Below are positions 34,208 through 46,563 of a DNA stretch of 64,000 bases, in pieces. The notes below the pieces were generated by a model. That model saw only the letters and a list, made by a program, of their open reading frames with translations, was not told where the DNA came from and ran no database searches. Location: NCBI GenBank assembly GCA_964553745.1, contig CAZKLD010000008.1:18644-82643 (forward strand). Reading direction: 5' to 3'. Every line of letters begins with the position of its first letter. The first letter of the stretch is position 1. A program made the position numbers and the translations under genes. Source of the stretch: STC-113 sp964553745 (lineage in GTDB: Bacteria; Patescibacteriota; Gracilibacteria; BD1-5; UBA2023).

Positions 34208-35353
34208 ATGAAAAAAAACTTAATACTATTATTATTCACCTGATTCACATTAGGCTCCGTAATATGCTTTTATTACATTGGGGGCTTTGTGAATTATCCT
34301 GTTCATCTTGAGGTGAGATCTAATATCGTGAATCATCCTGAATTTGTTCCATCAAAAACTTTTGTAAAAGCCGCATCTGCATGATATGATAATGTTGTAG
34401 CTGATATATATTGGCTTGATTCAATACAATACATAGGGTCAAATGCGCTCGCAAGCGAATACAAGAAATACCTCTATGTCGTCCTCAATCTCGTCACCGA
34501 TCTTAATCCGAATTTCTATTACCCTTACCAGATCTGACAACTGCTTCTTTCTACAAGCAATGAAAGATATGAGAATTTCAACAAAAGCGAACAATCAAAA
34601 TATGTAGATCAATCGATTGCCCTATGACTGAAATGAATAAGCAACACATGCGATGCAACAAAAGTGGAACAGATAAAAAAAGAGTTCGACCTGAAAAAAC
34701 TATGGACTTCAGCTGAATATAAAAATCCTTGCTCAGAGCCGAATATCCCCTATTATCTTGCCTACACATATTACTGGAGCAAGTATGATTGAGCTCGCTC
34801 TTCTGAGTATTACAGGGTTACATCGGCAAATGAAAATGCACCCGTTTGATCAAGAGTGATGTCTGCAGTCATGCAATGAAAATCCTGAGATAGGCAAAAA
34901 TCAATTCTAATGTTCTTATCATTGGCTGAATCCCTCTGAACAAAGCAGACAAAAGCATGTTCTGAATTCTCATCTTATTTATGATGAATGCTTTTCAAGT
35001 GATTTCAGGAATGAAAAATGATGGATTGAAAATTCGTAAGAGATATAGATATAATCAGGAAAGACCTGATGGACAAACTCTGAATCAAATCAACAGCTTA
35101 TTCAATAACTGATGAGGGAAATTGCTCAAATTACCTTAATAAAGCAGTAAGAGAGATGAATTTAGCTTATCTAGAGGCAGCGGATAAAGTTTACTTTGAA
35201 AAAAACAAAGAACATGCTCAAAAGCCCGAAATCCTGCTTTCAGCATGACTGATAAATTACATCCCCCAAGATTATCAATACGATAAGGATTCAAAAGTTA
35301 TCTACTACTACAACAAAGATACCTGACATTGGGATAACAAAATGTGAGAATAA
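34208..35353 (+). CDS. Membrane-anchored, probable TPR-like protein
   Basis: 381 residues. N-terminal anchor (LILLLFTGFTLGSVICFYYI), then helical pairs with aromatic and small residues (VVADIYWLDSIQYIGSNALA; YLAYTYYWSKYDGARSSEYY) that look like tetratricopeptide repeats. Probably extracytoplasmic. 13 bases after the KH-R3H gene. No precise family. Confidence 0.6.
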
Positions 35354-35365
35354 TAAATATGATAA

Positions 35366-35403
35366 AGAAAAAATAATCTTCCGTTTCACGGAAGATTATT
35401 TTT
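35366..35403 (+). terminator. Terminator upstream of dnaA
   Basis: Hairpin AATAATCTTCCG-tttca-CGGAAGATTATT with trailing T-run. Confidence 0.85.
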
Positions 35404-35853
35404 TTAAGCCCGTAACTGGGTTTTGAAATTTAAAAACTCCGGAACCTAGATTCTATGAAAAAGCATAACCAATTGAGAACCTTTCAAAGACACCTTGTTG
35501 ACTCTCTGCATTAAGCGTATTGATAAAATATTAATCATACACAATTTAAACTGTATAAATTATTTAAAAACATTTCGTTTTTAGGCATTTTTTCATATAA
35601 TGTCTTCACCCTTTTTTAAAGGATTTCCATTGCCGAGTTTTTCTCTTGCATAAAGGCAAAACAGCTGATTTTAGAACAAATAAATTATACGAAAATGTTA
35701 AAAAGTGCCTACACATAAAAGATAGAGGGATTTGAGTTCAAAAAACTTGTTCAAAAAGCCATTGTCAAATGTTTTTTAAACTTTGACATCAATAAAAAAA
35801 AGAGTATAGATTTGGTATGAAATTTTTAATTCAAAAATAAATTAATTAAAAAA
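35404..35853. other. Intergenic region before dnaA, possible origin region
   Basis: 450 AT-rich bases with no gene. One near-consensus DnaA box, TCATACACA at 35535-35543 (one mismatch to TTATACACA), was seen; a cluster of boxes was not. A TATAAT sits at 35596-35601 and the dnaA promoter at 35783-35810. Origin function is only suggested by context. Confidence 0.35.
35783..35810 (+). promoter_or_regulatory. Sigma-70-like promoter of dnaA
   Basis: TTGACA at 35783-35788 and TATAGA at 35805-35810 with a 16-base spacer, 43 bases before the dnaA ATG. Confidence 0.65.
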
Positions 35854-37272
35854 ATGGATAAGGTATCTGAAATACTACTACTGAAAAGCATAGTCAAGGA
35901 ATTAGTCGAAAAAATAAAAAAGACTGATTTCCTTACTTACTTCAAGAAATTATCGATAGTCTCTGTACAGGATAATTCCATTAGCTTTTGAGTGATATCC
36001 AGTTTTGCAAAAGACAATATAAGTTTCAAGTTCTATAAGGAGATCAAAGCAATAGTCACCTCACAATATCCAAATATCCAATTTATTGATTTTCAGGTTG
36101 ATTCAAACATCGACAATCCCTCAAATCATAAAGTAATCGACTGCTTCAAGGAATACAAAGACCTTACTGTAAAGAAGAGGAAAGAAGACTTCGAAGACAA
36201 CAATAGTTCCGAATGAATGGAAATTAAGACTATCAACGATAAATACAATTTTGATAACTTCATAGTTTGACCGTCAAACCAGCTTCCATTCTCAGCATGC
36301 GAAGCGGTATCCAGAAAACCTTGAGCATCCTATAATCCATTGTATATCTACTGAAATGTATGACTTGGTAAGACTCACCTACTTCAGGCAACAGGCAATA
36401 CGATCAAGTGAAAATTCAAGGACAAGAAAATAATTTATACAACAGCAGACAGGTTTGCTAACGACTACATCACAAACGTAAAGAAAAGGACTCTTGAAAA
36501 AATGAAAGAGAAATACCGTTCTATAGACGTTCTTGTAATAGATGACGTTCAATTCCTTCAATGAAAGGAGTCCACACAACAAGAGCTGTACAATATTTTT
36601 AATATTCTGTACGAGTCAAATAAACAAATTATCCTTTCATGAGATAGGGCACCCAGAGAGTTGACTGAGCTTGAGCCAAGACTCAGAAGCAGATTCGAAT
36701 GGTGAATAATAGTCGATATATCAGCACCGGACTTTGAAACAAAACTTGCTATCCTTCAGGAAAAAGCAAGAGCAAGAGAATTCATAATACCTCAAGAAGT
36801 TGCTGAATTCATTGCCTATAACGCATGATCAAACATACGCGAATTAGAATGAATACTTAATCAGATAATCGCAGAATACGAGCTTCACAATATGCCGCCT
36901 ACAATTGAAAACGTCGCTCAAAGGCTCAATAAATTAGCGATCACCGATTCCCTGCTCTGAACAACAAAGAAGAATAAAATGAGTATCAAGAGTTATGATG
37001 AGCTGATTGATATAGTAAGCGAACACTTTGCGATAAACAAAAAAGACCTACTCTGAGATGATAGGAGAAAAGAGAATATGATCCCAAGGCAAGTTGCAAT
37101 GTATCTGCTTAAGAATTATATGAATTATACCTTAGAGAGAATCTGAAATATATTTTCAGGAAGAAACCATTCAGCAGTTCTTTACTCATGCAGAAAATTA
37201 GAATTGATCCTAAAGAAAAACCAGAATCTCTTCTATGAAATCAATGTTTTAAGGGATAAGCTTTGAATATAA
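35854..37272 (+). CDS. dnaA: Chromosomal replication initiator DnaA
   Basis: 472 residues. Domain I at the N-terminus, linker ~90-130, AAA+ domain with Walker A GNVGLGKTHL (two Gly as TGA), Walker B VLVIDDVQFLQ and sensor ELEPRLRSRFEW. C-terminal DNA-binding domain with PRQVAMYLLKNY and the DnaA signature GRNHSAVLYSC. Opens the origin for replication. Followed by tdk, not by dnaN as in many bacteria. Confidence 0.97.
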
Positions 37273-37283
37273 TGAAAATCCTG

Positions 37284-37316
37284 GCTCTCTATATTTAAAA
37301 AATAGAGAGCTTTTTC
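37284..37316 (+). terminator. Terminator after dnaA
   Basis: Hairpin GCTCTCTAT-atttaaaaa-ATAGAGAGC followed by TTTTTC, 11 bases after the stop. Confidence 0.8.
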
Positions 37317-37380
37317 AGAAATAAGGTATGTCGCGCATCATAAAAAAAACTGTTTTGCATCTAATTAAATCCGATTCAAT

Positions 37381-37971
37381 ATGTCGAAATTATATTTCCA
37401 ATACTGAGCAATGTGAGCTGGAAAGACACTGGAACTCATTAAGGTCGCATACAATTATACTGAAAGATGAATGAATGTTGTCATATTCAATTCTAAGATA
37501 GATACACGATTTGAAACCGATAAAGTAAGCTCAAGGAGCGGAAGTGCCATTTCTTCGATGCCATATGATTCTGAAACTGATTTCTTGGAGACAATAGAGC
37601 GATTGAAATCGATAAAACCCATTGATTGCATTTTGGTTGATGAAAGTCAGTTCCTTAAAAAGCATCAGGTTGATGATCTCGCAGTTGTTGTGACATCAAT
37701 GGATATTCCTGTCATGTGTTTCTGAATAAAGACAGACTTCCAATGAAGTTTGTTCGAATGAAGCAAAAGGCTTCTGGAAATAGCACAAAAAATAGATGAG
37801 ATAAAGACAATATGCTGGTGCTCCAATAAGGCAACGATGAATGCCAGGATAGCAGATTGAAAAATGCTGACAGAGTGAGAACAGATTGAGATATGAGAAA
37901 ATGACAAATATATTTCACTTTGTCTGAAACATTATCTGGAAAAGAATATCTGATGAGGATTTAATTCATAA
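37381..37971 (+). CDS. tdk: Thymidine kinase
   Basis: 196 residues. P-loop YGAMGAGKTLELIKVAYNY (two Gly are TGA), the DESQFL Walker B of type II thymidine kinases, ICWCSNKATMNAR (Cys pair of the zinc lasso) and a C-terminal Cys/His. Phosphorylates thymidine, fitting a salvage lifestyle. The next gene starts 12 bases later. Confidence 0.94.
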
Positions 37972-37982
37972 TAACCTTATTT

Positions 37983-38327
37983 ATGGCGGGAAACAGATTT
38001 TACATAGGCGACAAGGAGGCTGAACATATCTCTGATCTAACACCGGAGTGCAATGCGCTCCTTATTCAGAATAGCCTCGTATGGGAAGAGTGAGAACTTA
38101 TAAGGGAGAGTGTTTATGAGATAATCGCCCATACAGGATTCAGGGCAAATTTTGCAGAAACTGCAGACTTCCTATCTTCGATTTCACAAAAAGAAAAGCC
38201 TGATCTATTTAAGGAAGTCTGAATTGTGAACGTACAACTTATATGAGGAGGCCTTACCAGAGACGACCATCTTCCCAAGGTGGTGAAAATGCTCTCAAAC
38301 CAGAAGATTGCAGGAAAGTGAGAATAA
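37983..38327 (+). CDS. Unrecognised 114-residue protein
   Basis: Starts MAGNRFYIGDKEAEHISDLT; mixed alpha/beta without signal peptide. Contains VGIVNVQLIGGGLTRDDHLP. Lies between tdk and rsmI with 11- and 19-base gaps, so probably in their operon. No family recognised. Confidence 0.6.
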
Positions 38328-38346
38328 TATCTATAATAATCAAATT

Positions 38347-39000
38347 ATGCTTTATATCGTATCGACACCGATCTGAAACCTTGAAGATATCACTTACAGG
38401 GCTGTCAGGATTCTTAAGGAGGTCGATTTCATAGTATGTGAGGATACCAGAACATCCTGAGTGTTGCTTAAGGCTTATGACATTAAGAATAATCTTCTTA
38501 ATTTCCATGCCCATTCAGATGATTCAAAAATCAAGAAAATCATTGATCTCCTAAAAGAATGAAAGGATATCGCCCTAATATCAGACGCTTGAACTCCTTG
38601 AATTTCAGATCCTGCTTACAATCTAGTCAGAAAGGTAATTGCAGAGGATATTCAAGTATGTCCGATTCCGTGAGCATCCGCTGTACTCTCAGCAATCGTA
38701 TGAAGCTGAATGCATATGCACGATTTCAGATTCATCGGGTTCCTACCGGTAAAAAAATGAAGGCAGACTCTTCTTAGAGAATTAGCAGAAAAAGATTATA
38801 CAGTAGTGATATATGAATCAGTCCACAGGCTTCTCAGGACTCTGGAAGATCTGGAGAAGACTTTCTGAAAAGAGCACAAAATTGTGGTTGCCAGAGAATT
38901 GACAAAGAAATTCGAAGAATTCAAAAGGGACTCCATAGAAGAATGCAGAGCATATTTCTGAAAACAGAACCTCAAATGAGAATTCGTGATTGTATTTTAA
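38347..39000 (+). CDS. rsmI: 16S rRNA (cytidine-2'-O)-methyltransferase RsmI
   Basis: 217 residues. MLYIVSTPIGNLEDITYRAV, CEDTRTSGVLLKAY, ALISDAGTPGISDP and PGASAVLSAI are the canonical RsmI/tetrapyrrole-methylase motifs, and ESVHRLLRTLEDL with VARELTKKFEEF completes the fold. Methylates C1402 of 16S rRNA using SAM. Shorter than the E. coli protein because it lacks the C-terminal extension. Confidence 0.95.
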
Positions 39001-39003
39001 AAA

Positions 39004-39029
39004 AATATCCGGGTTACCCGGATATTTTC
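39004..39029 (+). terminator. Terminator after rsmI
   Basis: Hairpin AATATCCGGG-tta-CCCGGATATT with T-run. Confidence 0.85.
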
Positions 39030-39096
39030 TTCATTTTTTGCATTATAGAGAATGTTGTGCTAAAATAAATTCAAATTATTTCATTACAAAACATTT

Positions 39097-39702
39097 ATGT
39101 GAGCAGAAACAAAAGAATACCAAGATGATAGCAAGATGATGGAGAAGCTAGAAAAAAGTTTCTGAAAAGATGTAAAAATACAAGATAAGGACTTAATGAG
39201 TGAATTATGAAAATGAAAAGATAAAGAGAAATTCGATGCGAACGAACTTAATGAAGCTATCGACAAAACACTTGAAAAAAAAGTGAATTCTAGCATCTGA
39301 AATCTATGAAACAATGATTGAGCAAAGAGATTGGCAGAACTCCAGAAAACTTGATTAATGGATGAAATCAGAAAAGAGAACGATCCGAAAAAGAAAATTG
39401 AAATGTTCGAGGAAATTACAAGCACGCTGAAATCGATGGAATGAACTGCTCATGCAGAAATGAAAAATCAGGAAAAGCAATATTGAGATTTGATTTGAAA
39501 AGAAGAGAAATCAGCAAAAGAAAAAAATGATGCGTTCACTGTTAGACTCAAGAGTCTGGCTGATATTGTGAATGATGCAAGAGTGAAACATAATCAAAAT
39601 ATCGATAAACAGAAAAAAGATGCTAGAAAAGAATGAGACAACGAGCAGATGAAGTCTCAGCATGAAGCAAATGAAGTCGGAGAAAAGCTCAATGTAGCTT
39701 AA
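39097..39702 (+). CDS. Highly charged coiled-coil protein
   Basis: 201 residues, over a third Lys and Glu/Asp, with long helical stretches (EKNDAFTVRLKSLADIVNDA). No signal peptide, membrane segment or family match. Monocistronic between two terminators. Confidence 0.65.
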
Positions 39703-39713
39703 TTATGGTCAGT

Positions 39714-39746
39714 TAAAATCCTCTTGAAAAAAGAGGATTTTTTTTA
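39714..39746 (+). terminator. Terminator
   Basis: AAAATCCTCTT-gaaa-AAGAGGATTTT followed by T-run, 12 bases after the stop. Confidence 0.85.
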
Positions 39747-39833
39747 TCAAATCAGAAAAATATCTTTGACTTTAGCAAAAATATATACTAGACTTACAAA
39801 AGTTCAATGTTGTTTATAATCATCTATAAAATT

Positions 39834-41324
39834 ATGCAAAAAAGGATTATAAGGATATTGTCTTCAATAATTATAATGTCAATTGCAGTGATATGATTAT
39901 CATTTGGCGATTTGATTTATGCCGGATCCCAGATCACCGCATCAAAGAACAATACCGATGCCTGAACAAGCTCAGATACATGGAACCTATCATGAAATTA
40001 CACTGCCTATTTGAATCCTGTCACGGATGTAAATTGAAATATCACAACACCGAATTCTACTATACTTAGGAGCATAACCTGATCGATAAATTCAACTCTC
40101 TATTGAGATTTCAAAATTTCAAGCCTGAATGCTATTTATAATGCATCAAAGTTTAACGCATTTACCACTGATTGCCCTAGCTGATGAGTGCTCATGCTAA
40201 ACTGAACCATCTCATCGGCAATTTGGTGAAATTTCAATGTAGATTCAAATAGTCACCTATGTGTTGTTTGAGGTAAAATAGTCATAAAGCTCAATTCGCT
40301 CAAAATCTGAGAAAAAGATTTATGAGGAGGGTGAATTGCAACCACAACAGCAATATCGCAGACGGTAAAAGTGAATTGAATCAATAAGATCCAAACTGAT
40401 TCGATTATCAGTCCGGTATCTTCAATACAATGACAATTTGAAGATCAAAAATATATCATAAGGACAAACATAAATAAGCAATTAGGGCTGCTTTTAAATT
40501 GAATGCAGGGTGAAAAAGTAAAAACAAAGCTGACGAAAAGCGAATTTGAAGACACATCGTGGGGTATGAAATACTTCAATTATGAATGACAGAAGGAATT
40601 AATTCCATCAAACGAGGATAATATGTGAAAGATTCTTAAGCTAGAAAACAGCTATTCATTTTCTGCACCGTCAAATTATAAATTAAAAGTTGTGGGACAG
40701 AAAACGATTATCGTGAAATGAGGTAATATATACATTAATGCAGATATATATAATAGCAATGACTCCGATTCCCTACTTGTCCTGGTTGCAAAAAGATGAG
40801 ATTGAGCTGAGTATGAGAACGGATGAAACATATATATTGATCCAAGTGTGACAAATATTGATGCAGTCCTGATAGCTGACTGAAGTGTTCTGGATTATAA
40901 CGGTACAAGCACTATCGATTCAAGCGCAAATGCTGCATCAAAGAATTCATTAAGAAGGCAGCTCATGATATTCTGACAAGTCTCTTCAAGCAATACGACT
41001 TGATCGGATACTGCACCATATTGATCAGATGCTTATATCAAGTATGGTAAATCATATTCGGACAACAGATATGATATTTCAAAACTGAGAACATTTGAGG
41101 TCATTCCTGTACCGAGCGGACTCACATGCTGAGACAATAATGCGCCCCGAAGGAATGATAGCATGGAAGGATTGGAATATGCATGGGCCGGAAAAAAATT
41201 ATGCAAAGTCTGAGATTCCCCAGAAAACTGATTGCGCGTATCGAATTTGGAAAATCCTGTAATAGTGATGTATAATTCGAATATACAAATTCTGAAGCCT
41301 TATATAATGCAAATATCTGAATAA
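39834..41324 (+). CDS. Secreted protein of unknown family
   Basis: 496 residues with a signal peptide (IIIMSIAVIGLSFGDLIYAG). Rich in Asn/Ser/Thr, with beta-strand-like alternation (KGGNIYINADIYNSNDSDSL), consistent with an extracellular beta-rich or adhesin domain. Twelve bases before the TSP1/DUF1566 protein, so probably part of a surface operon at 39834-44967. No family recognised. Confidence 0.65.
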
Positions 41325-41335
41325 TAATTAAAATT

Positions 41336-42730
41336 ATGATAAATATAAAAAAAATTGCAGTATTGGTTTCCTTGTTCATCATTGCAGTATCATCGACTGC
41401 TTATGGAACTTGATGAAAAATCTGAGATGTTTTTATACAGAATGCCGATTCAACTTGGACAATATCGGATATATCATCGATTAATTCAAGTTGCACCGAT
41501 TGACAAGTCTTAGTCCAAGCAGGCTGAGCATTATCTTGCCAATCTGTAGACTGTTACGTTCCTTCGCTGGGAACAATACCCAATTGACAAAGCAAGGTCG
41601 CTTATCAGTCTTCAACTGTCCCCTTCTGATGAAATTGTGCAGATATAAGTCAAGTCAGAAAATGTACATACTGAAATCTTGATTGAAGCTATACGAATGC
41701 ATCTTGTAGCGTATCACCGGCAGCAAACTGTACATGAACTGCTTGGTGAACTATATTGAATTGAAGCTCCGTCACGTGATATTCGACACAGAATCCAGTC
41801 TATCCAGCCACTTGCTCAACTCAGACCAGACTATGCTCCAATTGAACATTATGATGAACATTTCCATACGCGAGCTGTACTCAAGCATATACATATTCTT
41901 GGACATCTTGAGCATATGGATCCTGCAGTGTAAGCTGCTGATGAGGAACTCAAACTAGGACTGTTGCCTGCCAGAGAAATGACTGACAGATTGTACCTGA
42001 CTCAAATTGCACCTGAGCAAAACCTGCCACAAGCCAAAGCTGCAACACACTGGCCTGTGCATATTGAATCTGGCAGATCTGACAGGATGATAGCATGTAT
42101 TGTTCGAACTGTAATAAGACTACCACTTCGGCACCATCTTGAGCTTGTATAATCTGACAGACTTATGAAGAGATTTATTCTGTATGAGCTAGCTGGTATG
42201 ATTTCGTTTCATGGGACTGCGTAGCAGGAACCAATTATTACACTAATACAGACTATACTTTGCCATGTCCTGCTACTGTAGCGATCTGATACAGGTGCTG
42301 ATGATGAGTGGTAGCTCAAGTCTGAGCGACCTCGCAGACGAAAGTCATAGCATTCCCTTCTGATGAACCAGATCAGAAATGGGCGTTGGTCGAAAATTAT
42401 GCTACTAACATCACGAGCATCTCCGACTGACAGTACAACACCAATTTGCTGATGTCAAAAAGCGCTACGAACTTCCCTGCTGCCAAACAATGCTACGATA
42501 AGGTCGGGAATTGAAAGAGCGACTGGTTCCTTCCTGCTTGGGACCAATTGGATGCTTTGCATACTAACAGTGCGACGATATGATGATTTACTTCTTCGAA
42601 TTACTATTCATCATCTTTATATAGCTGATACTCTTGGTGATCAGTGTACATCTGGGATTGGTACTGAACTCCTCATATCTATTCTCCTAACACAGATCTG
42701 AGGCATGTCAGATGCGTAAGGAACTTTTAA
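41336..42730 (+). CDS. Secreted TSP1 + DUF1566 protein, copy 1
   Basis: 464 residues with a signal peptide (IAVLVSFLFIIAVSSTAYG). Cys-rich middle. A thrombospondin type-1-like repeat at ~186-246: SWTSGAYGSCSVSCGGGTQT, then TRTVACQ and SQSCNTLAC, i.e. W...CSxSCGxGxQxRxxxC. The C-terminal ~130 residues match the DUF1566/Fib_succ_major type (VGNGKSDWFLPAWDQLDALH, YYSSSLYSG, DLRHVRCVRNF). Probably an extracellular adhesin. Paralogue of 43474-44967. Confidence 0.8.
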
Positions 42731-42762
42731 ACAATAATATTTAAAATAAATAAATTAGGATC

Positions 42763-43452
42763 ATGAGAAAGGATATAATCATAAAACTTACAATTATTCC
42801 GCTATTGATATTTACGTCATGTTGAAGAACAACTGATGTCAATTTGAAAAAAGAGAATAATTGAACTCAATGAATAACGCAAGAAACGAAAAAAACCACG
42901 AACACAGACTGAACTTTTTCTGAATGAAAACAAGAGATAATCAAACTAATGCTTAAATCTTGACCTGATTCAATACTAAATGCAGATTGCAGCAAATACG
43001 ATCCAGAAGGAAAAGACTATTGCGAAAAGGAGAAATTGAAAATAGAATCTCTCAAAAAAGAGATTACATGGGAATCTGTTTTCATCAAATGAAACACTTA
43101 TATAAGCATATTCGATTGCAATCAGATAAAGCAGGCACAATGAAAGAAATACTGTGAAGATTATAAGGTAACTCTCTGAAACCAAGCTCCTACAGCAGTT
43201 AAATCAGATCCTGAAATGGATAAGAGAATAGAAAAGGTACTGCTTGAATCACAAATCACAGAAAACCTGAATTGTGCAACCAAGACTGATAAAGAAGACA
43301 AGCTTGCCTGCGAGGAAAAGAATAATGTGATTGAAGTGATTAAAGTATTAGAGCAAACAGAAAGGTCGCAAAGAAAAAATTATGATTGTTCAAAATTCGT
43401 TAAAGAGGAAATAATTGCAACTTGCAAGAAATATATTTCAACAATAAATTAA
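42763..43452 (+). CDS. Lipoprotein
   Basis: 229 residues. Signal peptide with a lipobox: LTIIPLLIFTSCGRTTDVNL (LFTSC). Eight or more Cys in the mature part (DYCEKEK, DCNQIK, KKYCEDYK, NLNCATKT, LACEEK), spaced as in paired disulfides. Charged helical character. Encoded between the two TSP1 proteins and probably co-transcribed. Confidence 0.78.
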
Positions 43453-43473
43453 GGTCATTTAATAAATTTGAAT

Positions 43474-44967
43474 ATGAAAAACATAGATTATAAAATAATC
43501 AACAGATATACGCTCAGTGCCTTCCTGTGTATATTTTTATGATTTTTCTCCGTATCGTTAGCAGATACCATTCCTGATCAATTCATATGCTCCTGATGAA
43601 CATGCTCGATGAAACCCGCAGCATTGAAATGACTGTGTACAAATGCAATAATATGAACTTCTTCCTATGTCATGGAATGCAAAACGACAGTAAATTACAA
43701 GCCCAGCTTAAGCGTGCCTGCGGTAAATTCTATTACCACGTACAATTCAATAGGAGATTTTTTCGATTGCAGTTCAGGTACATGCTTATTGAAAAAAGAA
43801 GGCCTTAACTGAATGTGCTCGGCAAATTATACACTATATTTCGATGCGTCATGAAATGTTGCATGTACCCCATTGACAGCATTGATATCAGAACCCTGTC
43901 CAGCATCAACCAGAAATGTCAATTGACATTCATATAATCTGCCTTTGTTTAATGTTCAAGTACAGTGAAGCTCTGTTGTCAGTATAAATAATTGAACCTT
44001 TACATATAGTCAGAATTTCTGATGCGACAATGGAGTGATATCAACAATATGAAGCGAATCCATAGATAGCACCAAGACAATATGCAATAGCTGATATTCA
44101 GTTTCAGGAGATGGCTTGAGTTGTATTCCGCAGAATTGTAGCTTTAATTGAAATGTTGTAAATAATTGATCGAGTGTGACCGCTTACTCTTTACTCAATG
44201 CCATATATCCGACCCTCTGCTCTTCTCAGTCTCGACTGTGCTCTGCCTGAATATTATGATGAACCTACGCATACAGCAGCTGTACCCAGTCCTACACATA
44301 TGCCTGGATAACTTGAACTTATTGATCTTGCAGCGCAAGCTGCTGATGAGGAACCGAAACAAGGACTGTTGCCTGTCAAAGGAACGACTGACAGATTGTG
44401 GCGGATTGGAATTGCAATTGAGCCAAACCTATAACAAGCCAATCATGCAACACTCACGTATGTCCGATAAATTATTACACGAATACAGATTATACATTAG
44501 CCTGTCCTGCCACGGTAGCGATATGATACAAGTGCTGATGATGAGTGGTAGCTCAGGTTTGAGCGACATCAGATTCAAAAGTCATTGCATATCCTTCTGA
44601 TGAGCCTGATCAGAAATGGGCATTGGTCGAAAATTATGCAACGAACATTACGAGTATCTCCGATTGACTATATAACACCAATCTGCTAGTGTCGAAAAGC
44701 GCCACGAATTTCCCTGCTGCCAAATGGTGCTACGATAAGGTTGGAAATTGAAAGAGCGACTGGTTCCTTCCATCAGAGACACAACTGACTGCGTTGAATA
44801 CTAATAGAACGTCAATCTGATGATTTACAACCTGAAATTACTATTCATCATCACTCTATTCATGATACTCATGGTGAGCGGCATATGTTTGGGATTTCTG
44901 ATGAATAGAGCATATCTATTCTCCGAATACTGATCTGAGGCATGTCAGATGCGTGAGAGGTTATTAA
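43474..44967 (+). CDS. Secreted TSP1 + DUF1566 protein, copy 2
   Basis: 497 residues, N-terminal signal segment (TLSAFLCIFLGFFSVSLAD). The first 250 residues are Cys-rich and differ from copy 1. The TSP1-like repeat (~275-335: WITGTYGSCSASCGGGTETR, TVACQ, SQSCNTHVC) and the DUF1566 C-terminus (DQKWALVENYATNITSISDG; GKSDWFLPSETQLTALNTNR) are closely similar to copy 1 also in DNA. Likely an adhesin exchanged by duplication and N-terminal shuffling. Confidence 0.8.
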
Positions 44968-44977
44968 AAATTTTTTT

Positions 44978-45008
44978 AAAATATCCCAGGTTAACCTGGG
45001 ATATTTTT
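44978..45008. terminator. Convergent terminator
   Basis: AAAATATCCCAGG-tta-ACCTGGGATATTTTT, between the TSP1 copy 2 stop (plus) and the clpP stop (minus). Confidence 0.85.
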
Positions 45009-45018
45009 AATGAATCAA

Positions 45019-45600
45019 TTATTTATTAACGATTATCTTGTCGATGAGACCATATGCAAGTGCTTCTTCAGCAGTCATATAATTATCCCTATCACAATCT
45101 ATCTCTACTTGTTTTATATCTTTTCAAGTATGTTTAGCTAGGATTCAATACAATCTTGTTCAAGTCTGTATTATATGCTCTGCAGCTATCCTGATGTCTG
45201 TTGCCTGTCACTCAGCTCAACCAAGTGGTTGATGAATCATTATCTCACTGTTCGGAAGCGAGTATCTTTTTCATTTTGTTCCACCAGCCAAGATTATGCT
45301 TCACATGCTTGCAGCCATTCAGATGCAGACAGTTATTATATCACAGCTAACGTATTGCATAACATCATAAATTGCGAGTCAAGCAGTTACATGTCATCCA
45401 GGAGTATTCACATAAATTGTAATCGGAGCTTTCGGATCTTGTTTTTCAAGGAATAGAAGCTCTGCAATTACAGTGTTCGCGACAGCGCTATCGATTGCAT
45501 CTCAAAGGAATATGACACGATCTTCTAGAAGCCTAGAATATATATCGTACACTCTCTCCCCTCCTCCTGGGGTTTTGTCTATTACAGTAGGTATTAGCAT
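45019..45600 (-). CDS. clpP: ATP-dependent Clp protease proteolytic subunit
   Basis: 193 residues. DRVIFLGDAIDSAVANTVIA, VNTPGGHVTAGLAIYDVMQY, the catalytic Ser in CIGMAASMGSIILAGGTKG and catalytic His in IMIHQPLGGA are all present. Catalytic Asp expected in the following CDRDN-type segment (IDCDRDNYMTAEEALAYGLI). Its partner ATPase is probably ClpC at 54821. Confidence 0.96.
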
Positions 45601-45627
45601 ATTGTATTGATTTTTATATATTTAAAA

Positions 45628-46410
45628 TTAGAATCCGATAATTGCGTAAGGTATTGTCTCAGTTGGATTAGTAGAAGATCAAGTCTGTGAAGAATCTCAG
45701 TCATTCAATGAGCTCAATGCAGCTCAACCAGGTCAAACAAGACTGCTTGGACATGTAGCACAAGTTGATTTATCAAAATTTCAAATGAGCTTAGTTACGA
45801 ATCATTTTTGATCATCCTTCATTGTAACGGCAATATTGTAAGCACTTCATTTCTGGGATGCCGAAGTCCAAGTCGTATTGCTTTTTGCATAAACTCAATA
45901 GACATATTCTCAGATTCAATAGTCTTTAAATGACTCTGTATCTCCGACTTTTACATCTTTCAGACCCGGATCCAGAAGTTCTGTACTTAAATAAGCCTTA
46001 GTCAGAACATCCTTATCTATAGTTCATTTTGCTCATACCTGTGCTCAAGCGGTATCATTTACCTTTCATCATCCAAGAGTTGAGGCAATGATTATAGATG
46101 TGAATTGATCTCAAGATTTTGCTCAAGATAAAGTATTGCTTAATTGGGCATTTACTGCATTATTATAACCCCATAAATTTTTTGGAGTCGCAGCAGAGTA
46201 CTGTGATGGCATCGGATAATAATTCTTTTCTTGATAGAAAGCTTGCAATCAGGTTTCTATGCTGGCAACATCGCTTAATCTTTTGGAATTCTTAGCTTTA
46301 TCAGTGGATCATCAAAAATTTGTATAAGCAACAACACTTATTATTGCCAAAATTGTAATTACAACCAATAGTTCGACTATGGTGAAGGCCTTCAAAGAAG
46401 ATGTCCGCAT
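45628..46410 (-). CDS. Type IV prepilin-like protein
   Basis: 260 residues. N-terminal methylation motif KAFTIVELLVVITILAIISVV with Glu at +5 of the mature pilin, after a very short basic leader. The C-terminal domain is Ser/Thr/Gly-rich with one Cys pair near the end (STCATCPSSL). Probably processed by prepilin peptidase and assembled in a type IV pilus. Monocistronic and divergent from hisS. Confidence 0.88.
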
Positions 46411-46563
46411 AAAAAAAAGTTAAAAAATAATTTTGTCTGCATTGTATACTAGAATTAATTTATTTCAATATTTTCTATAAAAATCAAATTTGGTCAAATT
46501 TGACTTGATTAAAAAGATAATTGCAATACTATAACTTAATATTTATATAAAACACATAAAAAT

